Assembly: GCA_020091685.1 (NCBI GenBank)
Contig: CM034601.1
Coordinates: 17,785,320-17,849,319 of the forward strand
Length of the DNA: 64,000 nt
Source of the DNA: Lutjanus erythropterus
Taxonomy: Eukaryota; Chordata; Actinopteri; Lutjaniformes; Lutjanidae
Reading direction: 5' to 3'
Position numbers and translations under genes: made by a program. The stretch's first letter is position 1. Each line of letters starts with the position of its first letter. The notes under the pieces were generated by a model. The model was given only the letters and a program-made list of their open reading frames with translations. It searched no databases and had not been told where the DNA came from. Shown here one piece after another: positions 40,901-49,744 of this stretch.

Positions 40901-43900
40901 GTCATATAAAGAGCAGAGAGCAACATCCTGTGGGCGTCTGCTGACTCGTCTCTGTCTCACTTACCACAAAACTTATTGTCTTTCGCAAATGGCTCGTGCC
41001 TCAGTTGAAGTCATAACGCCGCGCAGTGACCTTTTGAATGCTGTTTACAAAAAGAACGCTGTGGAGAGACGTTCTTGCCGTAGTGCGGAGACCTTTTCAC
41101 CCTCAGCTTGATATATTTGGTTCTAGCTTTTAAAATGTCAACGTCATTACCATCTTTTCAAAACTATTAAAAAGACGATGTGTTGGGGACGTGGAGAAGC
41201 GCATTTCTGCCACTGTGATCAAGTAAATTATGAGAATGAGAAACTTTCTCAGAATAATGACTTAGTATCTCAAAATGTTGAGTTAGTTAGTTTCTGACAT
41301 ACTGAGTCATTTTAAGATACTAAAATATTAACTTAGTATTTCTGAATAATGAGAGATTTAAAAAAAAATGACTGTTACTATCATAAAATAATATTTCAAA
41401 ATAGTCACATCATATATCAAAATAAAAATAATATAGTGTATATCTTAAAGTAATGACTTGCTATCTCACAATATTGAGTTAGTATATAAAAATAATGACT
41501 AAATATCTTGAAGTAATTACTTAGTGTATGAATTAAACAGTAATGTATTTTAAATATTGAGTTAGTATCTTAAAATAACAACCTAGTATTTTAGAAACTT
41601 TAAAAAAAATCATGATTTAGTATTTTAAATATTGATTGATCTTAAAGTAATGACTTAATACCTCAAAATAATGAGTTATCCCAAAATAATGAGAACATTT
41701 CTCAATTTAATCACTTACTTTTAACAAAATAAGGAGTTAGTGTTTAACACTAATCCTAATTTGAGATACTAGCTCATTATTTACGTAAGGATGAATTGGC
41801 TGGTTTGGGTTTTTAATCATAGGGATTAAAAGGCAAGCGTATTTTGCAATCACAAAATTACCTCAATAAAATTACTTTCAGATTTGAAAAGTGGGGAGTG
41901 ACATTAAACTCCTGTAGATGGGGGACCTGTCTGTCTGAAATCCCCTTGAGGACCCTGAGGGGTCGCCCCTGTGAATACCACTGTTTTTAGTTTCTGTTTG
42001 TGGAATAGTATGACCTCTACACTACATCTTGTTTCCCCCTCTGTCCACCAACTCTTCACTCTGGATCTGAATCACAGTGGTGACACAATGTGTAATGTGC
42101 CACTCCAACACACACACATGACATTCCCTTTTCTCCTACTTTCACTCTGTGATCTTTTTCCTCTTGAGTCTTGACCCGGACTCTCATTTCTCTATTTCAT
42201 TTTACTGAAGCGAAATGTTATTGGATGTCAGGCTTGGCTCTGTTAGTCAGAAAAATGATGTCAGCCTTCAGCTTGTAAGTTAATGAATGCAATAATGAAA
42301 ATGTACAAAAGAAAACGTTTATGCAAATATAATGAGAAGTGTGCCAAAAAGTTGTCAAGCTCAGGAGTAGCAAAGCACTTTCTGACCAAAACCATGACTT
42401 ATCCTGACCATTCATTGGAAAGGGATAAGTTGAGGGATTACCCAAAATGTTAACTTTTGAAAACTTTTCACTTTTGAATTGGTTTGTACTGGAACTTCCC
42501 AGTTAAATATTTACCAAGTGTAGCAGACATATGTATGCATGCACACTGTCTTGTTTACGCTGGTTTGTGGGTTACAGTAAGCTGTAGCCTGCTGTAGATG
42601 TTTTACAGCTTTCAGTATGTACATGTGACTCTTGTAATATCACTTGGCGTGCATAAAAAGTGAGGCGATGTATCGGCAAGAATCTGGCAAGACAGTACAT
42701 ACCACAATGCAGGGGTTACGAGTCAGTGTATTGTCAGAGATTGTGATACCATAAGCAAGGAGATATATTGTTTTATAGCCTCATTTTAGAAAAAACTGAA
42801 CACACCATCATGTGCATAAAATCTGTATTTAAAATGTTTACTTTTTCATGCAGTCAAAAGGGTGAACAACACTGTTATCTAGCGATTGAAGGTTTAAACA
42901 CAAACTGATCCACTGCCGCAAATATTTACATGTATCATGATATCGCAATAAAGTGTTTTTGAGAGTCGATTCGGGATTATGAACCGTAATATCGCAACTC
43001 CCAAGTGTAACAATATTTTCTTATGCCCCAAATAAAAAGAAAGATGATAATGTTATCATAACTAGGGCTGAGTGAGTCGGACAAAATCAACCGTTTACCC
43101 ACTTCGAATGAGGTGGAGGGGAAACAAGAAAGGTAAACTACAATTTAGCCATCTTTGTGCACAGTGACGGCACTTAAGGCAAATGATAGAAAATTACATC
43201 ACTTAACTGTAGCCTTTAAAACCAGTAAAAGACAACACTTATGCCATTTAATGATATGATGAGATCCAAAATCTAAGATATTGATATTGTCTCAAATTGT
43301 GAAACAGATATATTGCCCAGCCCCATAACTGGTAGGAATGATGGACAAAACTGTAATATAATATAAAAAGTTAAAATGTACTTTTTTCCTTTTTCCCAGG
43401 AGCTCTGACTGAATGTTACGATGAACTGGGGAATCGATACCAGCTGCCAGTCTACTGCCTCTCTCCTCCTGTCAACATGATTGAGGAGCGCTCTGAAGAG
43501 CTTGACGGTTCAGATCCAGATTCTGGAGCCGCAGACCCGTCTACGGGCAGCGCCAGCGACCCCGCCTCAGGAGGGGAGTGCCAGCTTCGGCTCCGGCTCT
43601 CCACGGGTCGCGACCTCCGGCTGGCGGTCCGTTCCACGGACACAGTGGGTATGATGAAGCGTCGTCTACAAAGTCACGAGGGCGTGCCTGCCGCGACCCA
43701 GCGCTGGTTTTTCTCAGGTCGGCCACTGACAGACAGGCTGCGCTTGGACCAACTCAACATCTCCAGGGACTATGTAGTGCAGGTCATCCTCAGCCAGCCG
43801 CCACCGCCAGAGCCGGTATCGACACCAGGACACACACCAGAAGCCGCTGGGCCAGGGGAAGGAGTGGCTGCACTGCAGCAGGAGCCCACGCCGGTGGAGA

Positions 43901-43905
43901 ATTAA
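25903..43905 (+). CDS. ubtd2: Ubiquitin domain-containing protein 2 (three coding exons)
   Basis: The CDS joins 25903-25972, 32516-32752 and 43400-43905 (813 nt, 270 residues); both introns are GT-AG and split codons after base 1. UBTD2 (DC-UbP) is known as a cytosolic ubiquitin-like adaptor reported to bind the ubiquitin E1 and the deubiquitinase USP5. Seen here: the N-terminus [18 protein letters not shown]; the UBTD family N-terminal domain at about residues 28-130, with [27 protein letters not shown] and [15 protein letters not shown]; an acidic Ser/Gly-rich linker 133-161; a ubiquitin-like domain 163-235 with [12 protein letters not shown]; and a proline-rich tail ending PTPVEN. The start and the PTPVEN end fit UBTD2 rather than UBTD1. 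Human UBTD2 is about 234 residues, and the extra length here lies in the linker and tail. Gly2 and Cys4 could be lipidated, but the myristoylation context is not ideal. Identity is very likely. Confidence 0.95.
26790..27790. repeat. Interspersed repeat, interrupted copy
   Basis: Counterpart of 35280-35770, split by the TTAA-flanked element. Left part 26790-26886, right part about 27474-27790. Confidence 0.7.
26887..27473. mobile_element. TTAA-flanked inverted-repeat element in ubtd2 intron 1
   Basis: TTAA at 26887-26890 and at 27470-27473 bound an element starting AGTGATAGTTCACCC and ending GGGTGAATTGTCCCT, imperfect inverted repeats. The surrounding repeat has a second copy at 35.3 kb with a single TTAA and no insert. 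No coding capacity. Confidence 0.85.
27900..28930. repeat. Inverted repeat pair in ubtd2 intron 1
   Basis: A block at about 27900-28075 (TTACTGAACTTTAAACAGAAG, split here as TACTGAACTT and AAACAGAAGTGCATG) recurs in reverse at about 28810-28930, and partly in direct orientation at 26595-26690. The ends share AACAGAAGTGCATG and GTAGAATC-type blocks. Confidence 0.55.
28698..28722. repeat. Poly(T) run
   Basis: About 24 T residues inside the ubtd2 intron 1 inverted-repeat region; it may be the tail of a retroposed copy on the minus strand. Confidence 0.85.
31955..31988. repeat. (CA)n microsatellite
   Basis: About 17 units in ubtd2 intron 1. Confidence 0.95.
32516..32752 (+). CDS. ubtd2: ubtd2 coding exon 2
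   Basis: Encodes residues 24-102 plus the first base of Gly103, the core of the UBTD N-terminal domain. The acceptor is a strong pyrimidine tract ending TTCCAG at 32515, and the donor is GTAACA at 32753. Codons are GC-rich compared with the AT-rich intron on either side. Confidence 0.95.
33100..33358. mobile_element. MITE with GGGCTGCAAC ends, copy 2
   Basis: Starts GGGCTGCAACTAGCC and ends GACTAATCGACGCAGT. An internal deletion removes the TTTCCCAAA block. It lies in ubtd2 intron 2 shortly after exon 2. Confidence 0.7.
34597..34902 (+). pseudogene. Tc1/mariner transposase C-terminal remnant
   Basis: The open frame encodes a fragment resembling the C-terminal catalytic part of fish Tc1 transposases: [20 protein letters not shown], then [12 protein letters not shown], and [19 protein letters not shown], which matches the SPDLSPIENVW motif. 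Full-length proteins are about 340 residues and only about 100 remain. The N-terminal DNA-binding half is missing and no flanking inverted repeats were found. It lies in ubtd2 intron 2 on the sense strand. Confidence 0.8.
35280..35770. repeat. Interspersed repeat, uninterrupted copy (empty TTAA site)
   Basis: Matches 26790-27790 after the 26887-27473 insert is removed. Shared blocks include TGTAAAAACAATCCAGAAAA, CACAACTTAACAC, TGTGTCATATTCTAG and CACTTAAACTCCTGCTT. A single TTAA is at 35380-35383. Confidence 0.75.
39040..39345. repeat. Interspersed AT-rich repeat with ATCGAAAT / ATCGCAATAT motifs
   Basis: Contains TAATCGAAATTTTATTGAAA, ATCGCAATATGG and CAATTTTCAAAATCGCAGG, a pattern known as a dispersed fish repeat. 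Related words recur at 42.9-43.0 kb. Boundaries are approximate. Confidence 0.45.
39754..40010. mobile_element. MITE with GGGCTGCAAC end, copy 3 (right end lost)
   Basis: Starts GGGCTGCAACTAATGATT and carries CAGTGTTTCCCAAAACGTAA and AGATATTCAGTTGCTGTG. The terminal inverted repeat on the right is missing. Confidence 0.7.
41225..41780. repeat. Degenerate tandem array of AATGACTTAGTATCTCAAAA units
   Basis: Roughly 30-base units alternate between a TGACTTAGTATCT-type half and an AATATTGAGTTAGTAT-type half, about 18 diverged copies, all AT-rich. A related short run is at 48.15-48.26 kb. Confidence 0.7.
43400..43905 (+). CDS. ubtd2: ubtd2 coding exon 3 (terminal)
   Basis: Begins after TTTTCCCAG and encodes the end of the N-terminal domain, the expanded acidic linker, the ubiquitin-like domain and the proline-rich tail, with TAA at 43903-43905. 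It is markedly GC-rich compared with its surroundings. Confidence 0.95.
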
Positions 43906-44606
43906 CTCCCCCGACGCTGGCAGCCTGGAGGTGGCAGCATAAAAGGAGGAGGATAACAAGGGAGAAAAAAGAATGAAAGTTAATTCTGACTTTTCTCTTT
44001 TGATTTGCACTCTTCTCTTCTCTTCTATTGTTTTTGGTGAGAAGGGCTTTGTTTGGGCAGAGGTAGGCTGTCTGCCGAAGCAAAAGGACTCTTGAAATTG
44101 AGAAAAGACTCTTCCTTTTGGTTTTACACGTTGAAAATTTTGACCTTTTTGAAGTCTTTTTAACTGTTCCTATGGAAACCAAACAAAAAGAGAACTTTGT
44201 CAGATGGCTTAAAGGGTTTTCCTAGCAACACTGATGTTCGAATGTTTCTGTGTTTCAGTTTCCATTCAAGTTCTGCTCTCAGAACTCAGCAGAATTCTGT
44301 TAATGAGGCTACAGGGTTATACATATACTTTCATTACAGACATTTTCAACACAGGCAGGTTAGGAGGAGTTCAGACAGGTTAACGGTCATGTTATTCAGG
44401 CATTTGATGCGAATCAAATCAAGAGCACTTCCTCTCCTGGGGATCAAGTCAGTCGTAAAGAAAGGTTGGTATTGCTAGCTAGTAAACGTGTCCTCTCTCT
44501 TGTCGAGAGTTTGCAGTCAAGGAGGCATGACGTTGTTTTACCAAGCTGCCGCTGGATTAGACGCTTTATTTCACTCTGCATCACAGAACAATCAGAGCAA
44601 TCATGT

Positions 44607-44612
44607 AATAAA
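44607..44612 (+). terminator. ubtd2: Candidate ubtd2 polyadenylation signal AATAAA
   Basis: First canonical AATAAA after the ubtd2 stop codon, about 700 bases downstream, which would give a 3' UTR of ordinary length. Other hexamers lie further on (for example near 45565), so the true end is uncertain. Confidence 0.4.
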
Positions 44613-47261
44613 CATTAAGTAGTCAGCCTGTATGCGTGTGTGCGCGCGAGTGTGTGTGTGAGTGAATGTTCATAAATGTTCAAGACACAACCACACTTAT
44701 TCATGTGGCAAAAGGATGGGACATCAGAAACACAGTTGCATATTTTGATTAAAAATAGAATGTTTTTAATTAAAATTGATCATTGTTTCTATTCCTCTGT
44801 CTCTGTCTCATTGTTTGCTTTGAATATTTTCATGTTTTGATGTTTGAGGGTTGTGTCACAATAAGCGATTCACATTCTCTTTATCAGTGTCTGTTTTTGG
44901 CTAATCATTTTTTAAAACTTTTTAAAAACTATGCAGTTTCTTGCCCATTTTACATAAGATTTTCAAAGGAAAAGTGCATAAATGGGATTTCTATTGTAGG
45001 ACGTGTAACTTTTCACTTACAAATATCAGAATGTATTTAAGGAATGCGTTACACTGTAGCACACATTGCACTCCTTTTTCATGATACTATTTCAATCTCG
45101 GGAGAGAAGAGACAAGATGTTATCTTAGAGTGTGATTTTTTTTGAGCCAAAAGAATTTGAGCAAATCCTAACTGCCTTCAGGAATCCTATCTAATTTCAG
45201 GTTAGGAAATTCTAAATAGTCTATCCTTAATCGCTTAGCTAGTGAGTAATGCTACTTTCAAGTGGAAGTTATAAACTCGTGGTTATAACAAGGAAATCTT
45301 GAATATAACATTGTGAAGATGAAGCTAACAAAGCTTCCAGTTCATGATGTCATGACCATGATATGAGGATTTTGGCAAGTTAGGATACTTGTGTAAAACA
45401 CAATACCTGTCTTATGATAGGAGAATTGACTTTATCTGTAATGGTCTTTTTCCTCCATCAGTTCCTTAATTACCAATACCAAGTAAGATAGAAGCTGCAA
45501 GTTAGGACGTTTCTGAAATATGGACGTTCGGGTCTTGTCACCAGGCAACCAGCTGCTGGTCTAACAAATAAATACGTTGCTGTCAAATGTGGTTGTATTT
45601 ACCGTGTTCCTGAGAAGACTCCATATGAACGCATGTCTCTTGTGGTATTCACAACATCGGAAGTGGAAATTTTCTTTAAAGCTCCAGGTTAATGAGTCAT
45701 GTGCGTGGCTTTTCATGTTGTAATCACAAGCCATTTGAAGGCAGCAGCAGTTCCAACACATAACAGTTAGCTTTAAAGCTACTACTAGGTGTTTTTTTTT
45801 TACCTTTTGACAGATCCAGGCCAGCAGTTTCCCCCTGCTTCCAATCTTTAAACTACGCCAAGCTAATCATTAAAAGTGGCATCATACTTCTCTCACTGTA
45901 GCAAATAAACTTTTCCTCCAAAAATCAGAAGTTAGTAATGCTGGTACTGTAGGTAAATATTGACATAGTTTCTTTAGAGCTTCAGCTTTTTTCTCAAAGC
46001 AATAATACTTGATACCACTTAATAGCTTCCCTTTTCCTTCGATTTACTCCTTTCCTTTCCTTATTTTTACTTCCTTCTTTTAATGCTTGTCATGCCAGCC
46101 AGACAGAACATGGAAAATTCCCTAAAAAACACTATGATGTGAAGAGGCCTTCTAGAGAGAAGAAGCCACTATAAACATTGTGCTGCTGACTGTTATTCCC
46201 AGCTGTAGAGCAAATAAACAACATCATTCAGCCAGTGATGAAATGAGGAAGGAGCTAACCTCTCTCTTAACATGCTATCTATGCATCAATAAACCTGTGC
46301 AAAAATTAGCTCTGGAATGTTAATGACCCACCCTTGATATTAAATGTTAAAGGTCACGTTGTGCATGAGCGACAGGTAGAGGGGAAATGGATATGATATA
46401 TTGTCAGTGTGGCATTAAGTATCCACACGTCATAACTGCCCTGCAGTCTGAAACAGGTTAGTGGCTTTTTTCTGGAAATACCTTTGTGCGTGATCACACC
46501 TGCCTGAGGTCATCGTCTCTAAATTATTTTTTTCCTTTTTAGAGACATGCACACCATCCCAAAAGAGAGACAATGTGTTACTCTTCAATATAACTAATAG
46601 AATAATGTGAAAAGCGTGGTTTAATTTTTTTGTTAAGTTTGTGGTTTGGGAGTGTGTGCGGCATTAAAGGAGGTGCAAAGACATAATTAAATATAGCACT
46701 TCCTTTCTGAGCAACATGTTGGTAAAAATATGATTCACCCCAAAGGTATTTTTATTTGAAACCACAAAGCACACCAACCTTGAACAATAGTCATCTATCA
46801 CCAGAGCACACAGCGAGGTTGAATCAAATGAAACTTCTATAACTATAATTAAGTTGGAGTTGCACTTATAAGAAATGATCTGCTGTCTATCACCCATACA
46901 GAATACACAGACCTACAGTGGCATGATGAAATGTCAGTGGTCATAATGGGAGCAAAACAAATAATGGAAATTCCTCCATAAATCATTGTGCAGGTAACTT
47001 CCCAACTGTGTTATCACACATTCACATTCACATGAATATTGTGTTCAGAAAGCTAATTCAAGCCTATATTATGTTTATGGAAGCTCATTTCTGCCAGAAA
47101 AAGTCAGAATTATGAGATATCGACAGTCTGTCACCTCACGGCAAATCATAGACACAGACAGAACTTGTGACTTTTGTTTTAGAAGTTACTTCAGCAACAT
47201 CACGTGACGCACCTAACGTCAAGCAGTCCTGGTAACCCCGAACATGGTCTTGTTCGATTCT

Positions 47262-47605
47262 AACCAAATAGCTTTTTTGTGCCTAAAACTAACCAAGTAA
47301 TTTTTTGTGTTTAGACTGACCAAAGTAGTTTTTTGTATCTAAGTTTAACCAAGTAGCCTTTGTGCCTAATCCTAACCATGTTTTTTTTTTGTCTAGACCT
47401 AGCTCTTGTGTGTGTCTGTGTCTTTTTTTGTGCCTAAACTAACCGAGTTGTTTTGTGCCTAAAGTTGGCCAAGCAATTTATTGTGCCTAACAATAATCAA
47501 AAAGTTTTCATGCCTAAATCTAGCTGTTACTTTGTGCCTAAACTTGACCAAGTAGTTTTTTGTGCCTAAACCTAAATAAGTAATTTTTATGTCCTATATT
47601 AGCTC
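47262..47605. repeat. Minisatellite of AAGTAGTTTTTTGTGCCTAA units
   Basis: About a dozen diverged units of 26-32 bases with the core CCAAGTAGTTTTTTGTGCCT. Isolated units also occur at 1-60 and near 5240, so the array probably expanded from a dispersed repeat. Confidence 0.7.
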
Positions 47606-48809
47606 TCAGATGTACGTCGCTAAGAATAAAAGCTACTGTGAAACTGTAAATTGTAAACTCGTAAAGTGTAAATTGTAAGTAGTTTTTGTGCTTAAATCTT
47701 AAACCCTTTCACAACGTTAATCATGTGTTAAAAACGGCGTTCTGGCCATGTCAGCTACAGCAGCTGGAGGGTTTGTGCTTCAGTATTAGACAGTTGGTAT
47801 GAGAACGTGTTGCGCCTACATGAGCATAAACAAGAATAAACACAAACAAGACCCTCAGAGGGAAGATCGGCTGTAGTTATTCTTAACGCTCGCCACCAGG
47901 TAAAAATCAGATGAAACGAGCCTGTGTTTACATTTTCTCGGCCAGTTACAGTGGGTAGATTTTCATTTAGATCATTTTATTTTCTTACGTTAAATTTTGT
48001 AGTAATTACAGTAGAAACACTACAACTTATGGCCATAGGGGCCTCCAAAAGCAACAAAATATGAAAGTTTGTTGTAGCAGCTTTAAAAAATAAAAAATAA
48101 AAAATTATGATACTTTTTTCCTGATTAAAAAAAAAAATCCTATTTATCCGATAATTATGACTATTATCTCATAATTTTGACTTCTATCTCATAATAATGA
48201 CAGTTTATTTCAAAATTTAAGCTTTTTTAAATTTCATAATTAGATTTTATTTCAAACTTATGACTTAACCATGGGAACATTTTTTTCTCATACTGGTGGG
48301 AAGAGGCTTCTGTAGACACATTTTTATTTCAGTTTTATTTCATCGCAGTTACTCTATTCTCTTTTTCACTTCAATGGAGGTGTCATTATCACTGACACTT
48401 TCTTGTTCCTGAGAATATATGACCATTTTCCAGAGTACCTGTTCAGTTTTTAGTGATACACCACCAGCACTACCACACAGCATCACACGCTGTCATGAGT
48501 GAATGTCTGAACTCTTCCAGTTCCCTTTCCTCAGAGGTTTCTATCACTATTGTTGTCCCAACTTCCTTCCCCAGCGCGCCCGCATATACACACAATTTCA
48601 CAATGGAATAAGGTACAATATGAATTGAGTCTTTTGTCTTCTGCTGTGGTTAAATTCCTCGTGACAACATGAATTAAACTGTGACAAAAGAGTCAGGTGG
48701 AAGACTCTGTGATGAATGAAGAAATAATCTGTTCTTCTTCTTCAATTCAGATTCCTTTGGTTTTTCCGGCTGATTATTGTTTTATGTCATCACATTCTCA
48801 GGTAATACA

Positions 48810-48811
<2 letters not shown>

Positions 48812-48843
<32 letters not shown>
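48812..48843. repeat. (CA)n microsatellite in the il12b promoter region
   Basis: About 16 units ending some 80 bases upstream of the TATA-like box. Confidence 0.95.
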
Positions 48844-48845
<2 letters not shown>

Positions 48846-48920
48846 CAAACACAAACACGAGGTAAGTTCCTCTTCGTGTGAAGGGGGTTTTGGCTTTTTC
48901 AATCTTCTGCTTCTGGCGTG

Positions 48921-48955
48921 CACATAAATACAGCGACAGCGTGCAAACTGAAAAC
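48921..48955 (+). promoter_or_regulatory. il12b: Candidate il12b core promoter
   Basis: ACATAAATAC at 48922-48931 resembles a TATA box. AAACTGAAAA at 48945-48954 resembles an interferon-regulatory-factor site (AANNGAAA). IRF control of IL12B is known in mammals; that this site is used is inference. Confidence 0.4.
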
Positions 48956-49034
48956 AATCAGCACAGCCACCTCACCTCTCTGGTAAACTCATTAGGAAGC
49001 TCTCAGCTGTGAAAGATCTAATCTGCTTGTCAAG
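48955..49034 (+). other. il12b: Probable il12b noncoding first exon (5' UTR)
   Basis: A segment about 30 bases downstream of a TATA-like box ends in CAAG followed by donor GTAAGA at 49035. The next acceptor lies directly before the il12b ATG. An untranslated first exon fits the IL12B family. The 5' boundary is an estimate from the TATA position. Confidence 0.5.
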
Positions 49035-49650
49035 GTAAGATATGATCACTCATTCACTACAGGTGCATTTCTATGTGTTGGATTTTATTTTTTATGTTTT
49101 TATTATTATTTTTTGTGAGATTGTATGGGTTTATGATCACTGCATGGATTGAATAGTATCTGCTTTGATACTTTATTTAATGTGTCTATGCTCTATGGGC
49201 AAGTGGTTTTACTATTTATTTTTTGTCTTTTTCTGTCTTTGAATGAGCCCAACAAGTCCAATTCCAATCAACCATGTTGAAAAAAAGTTTAATTTTATTA
49301 TTTATTTTATCCAACACTTTCAGTTCATTAGATATTAATTGGGTAACACTTTATTATAAGGGTACAAATCATATACTAAAGTAAATCTAAACTATTTCTG
49401 GGCTTATAATGATTTAATTCATAAATCAATGCGGAAATGATCAAGTCACTATGGCTTTACGTGGTTAGTCCAATTAATAGATCATCAGTTAAGGAATGTT
49501 AATTCACAGTTACTTCATACATTCATTGGATTTCAGTTATTTAGCAACCGCATTTATACATGTTGAATAATCTCAGCCTTTTATGTTATTAAAACCAACA
49601 AAAAAGGCTCCAGTCCCTGAACTGTACTAACTTATTGTCCTGTGTTTCAG

Positions 49651-49744
49651 ATGCGCACGTTGTTCCTCTTGGTCCTGTATGCTGCGCTGTGCGGTGCCAG
49701 CTCTGACAGCAACCAAGACAAAATAGAGACCCTGATGGATAATG
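49651..49744 (+). CDS. il12b: il12b coding exon 1 (second exon of the transcript)
   Basis: The ATG directly follows the acceptor TGTGTTTCAG. It encodes the signal peptide and the start of the mature chain (residues 1-31, phase 1). The only in-frame donor is a weak GTTGGT at 49745; the better-looking GTAACT four bases further on would break the frame. Confidence 0.85.

Larger units (their letters stand above)
32753..43399 (+). other. ubtd2: ubtd2 intron 2
   Basis: A 10.6-kb intron with the Tc1 remnant, two MITEs, the 35.3-kb repeat and the 41.2-kb tandem array. No other gene supported. Confidence 0.9.
44613..48920. other. Intergenic region between ubtd2 and il12b
   Basis: No gene. Includes a dispersed repeat at about 45.1-45.5 kb with partners near 8.1 and 11.85 kb, a complex island at about 46.3-46.55 kb (TGTTAAAGGTCACGTTGTGC) and the 47.3-kb minisatellite. 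Regulatory DNA for il12b may lie here. Confidence 0.6.

Noticed and set aside
43541..44182. Antisense and alternate-frame open frames over ubtd2 exon 3
   Set aside because: They are shadows of the UBTD2 coding exon; none shows a domain or splice context.
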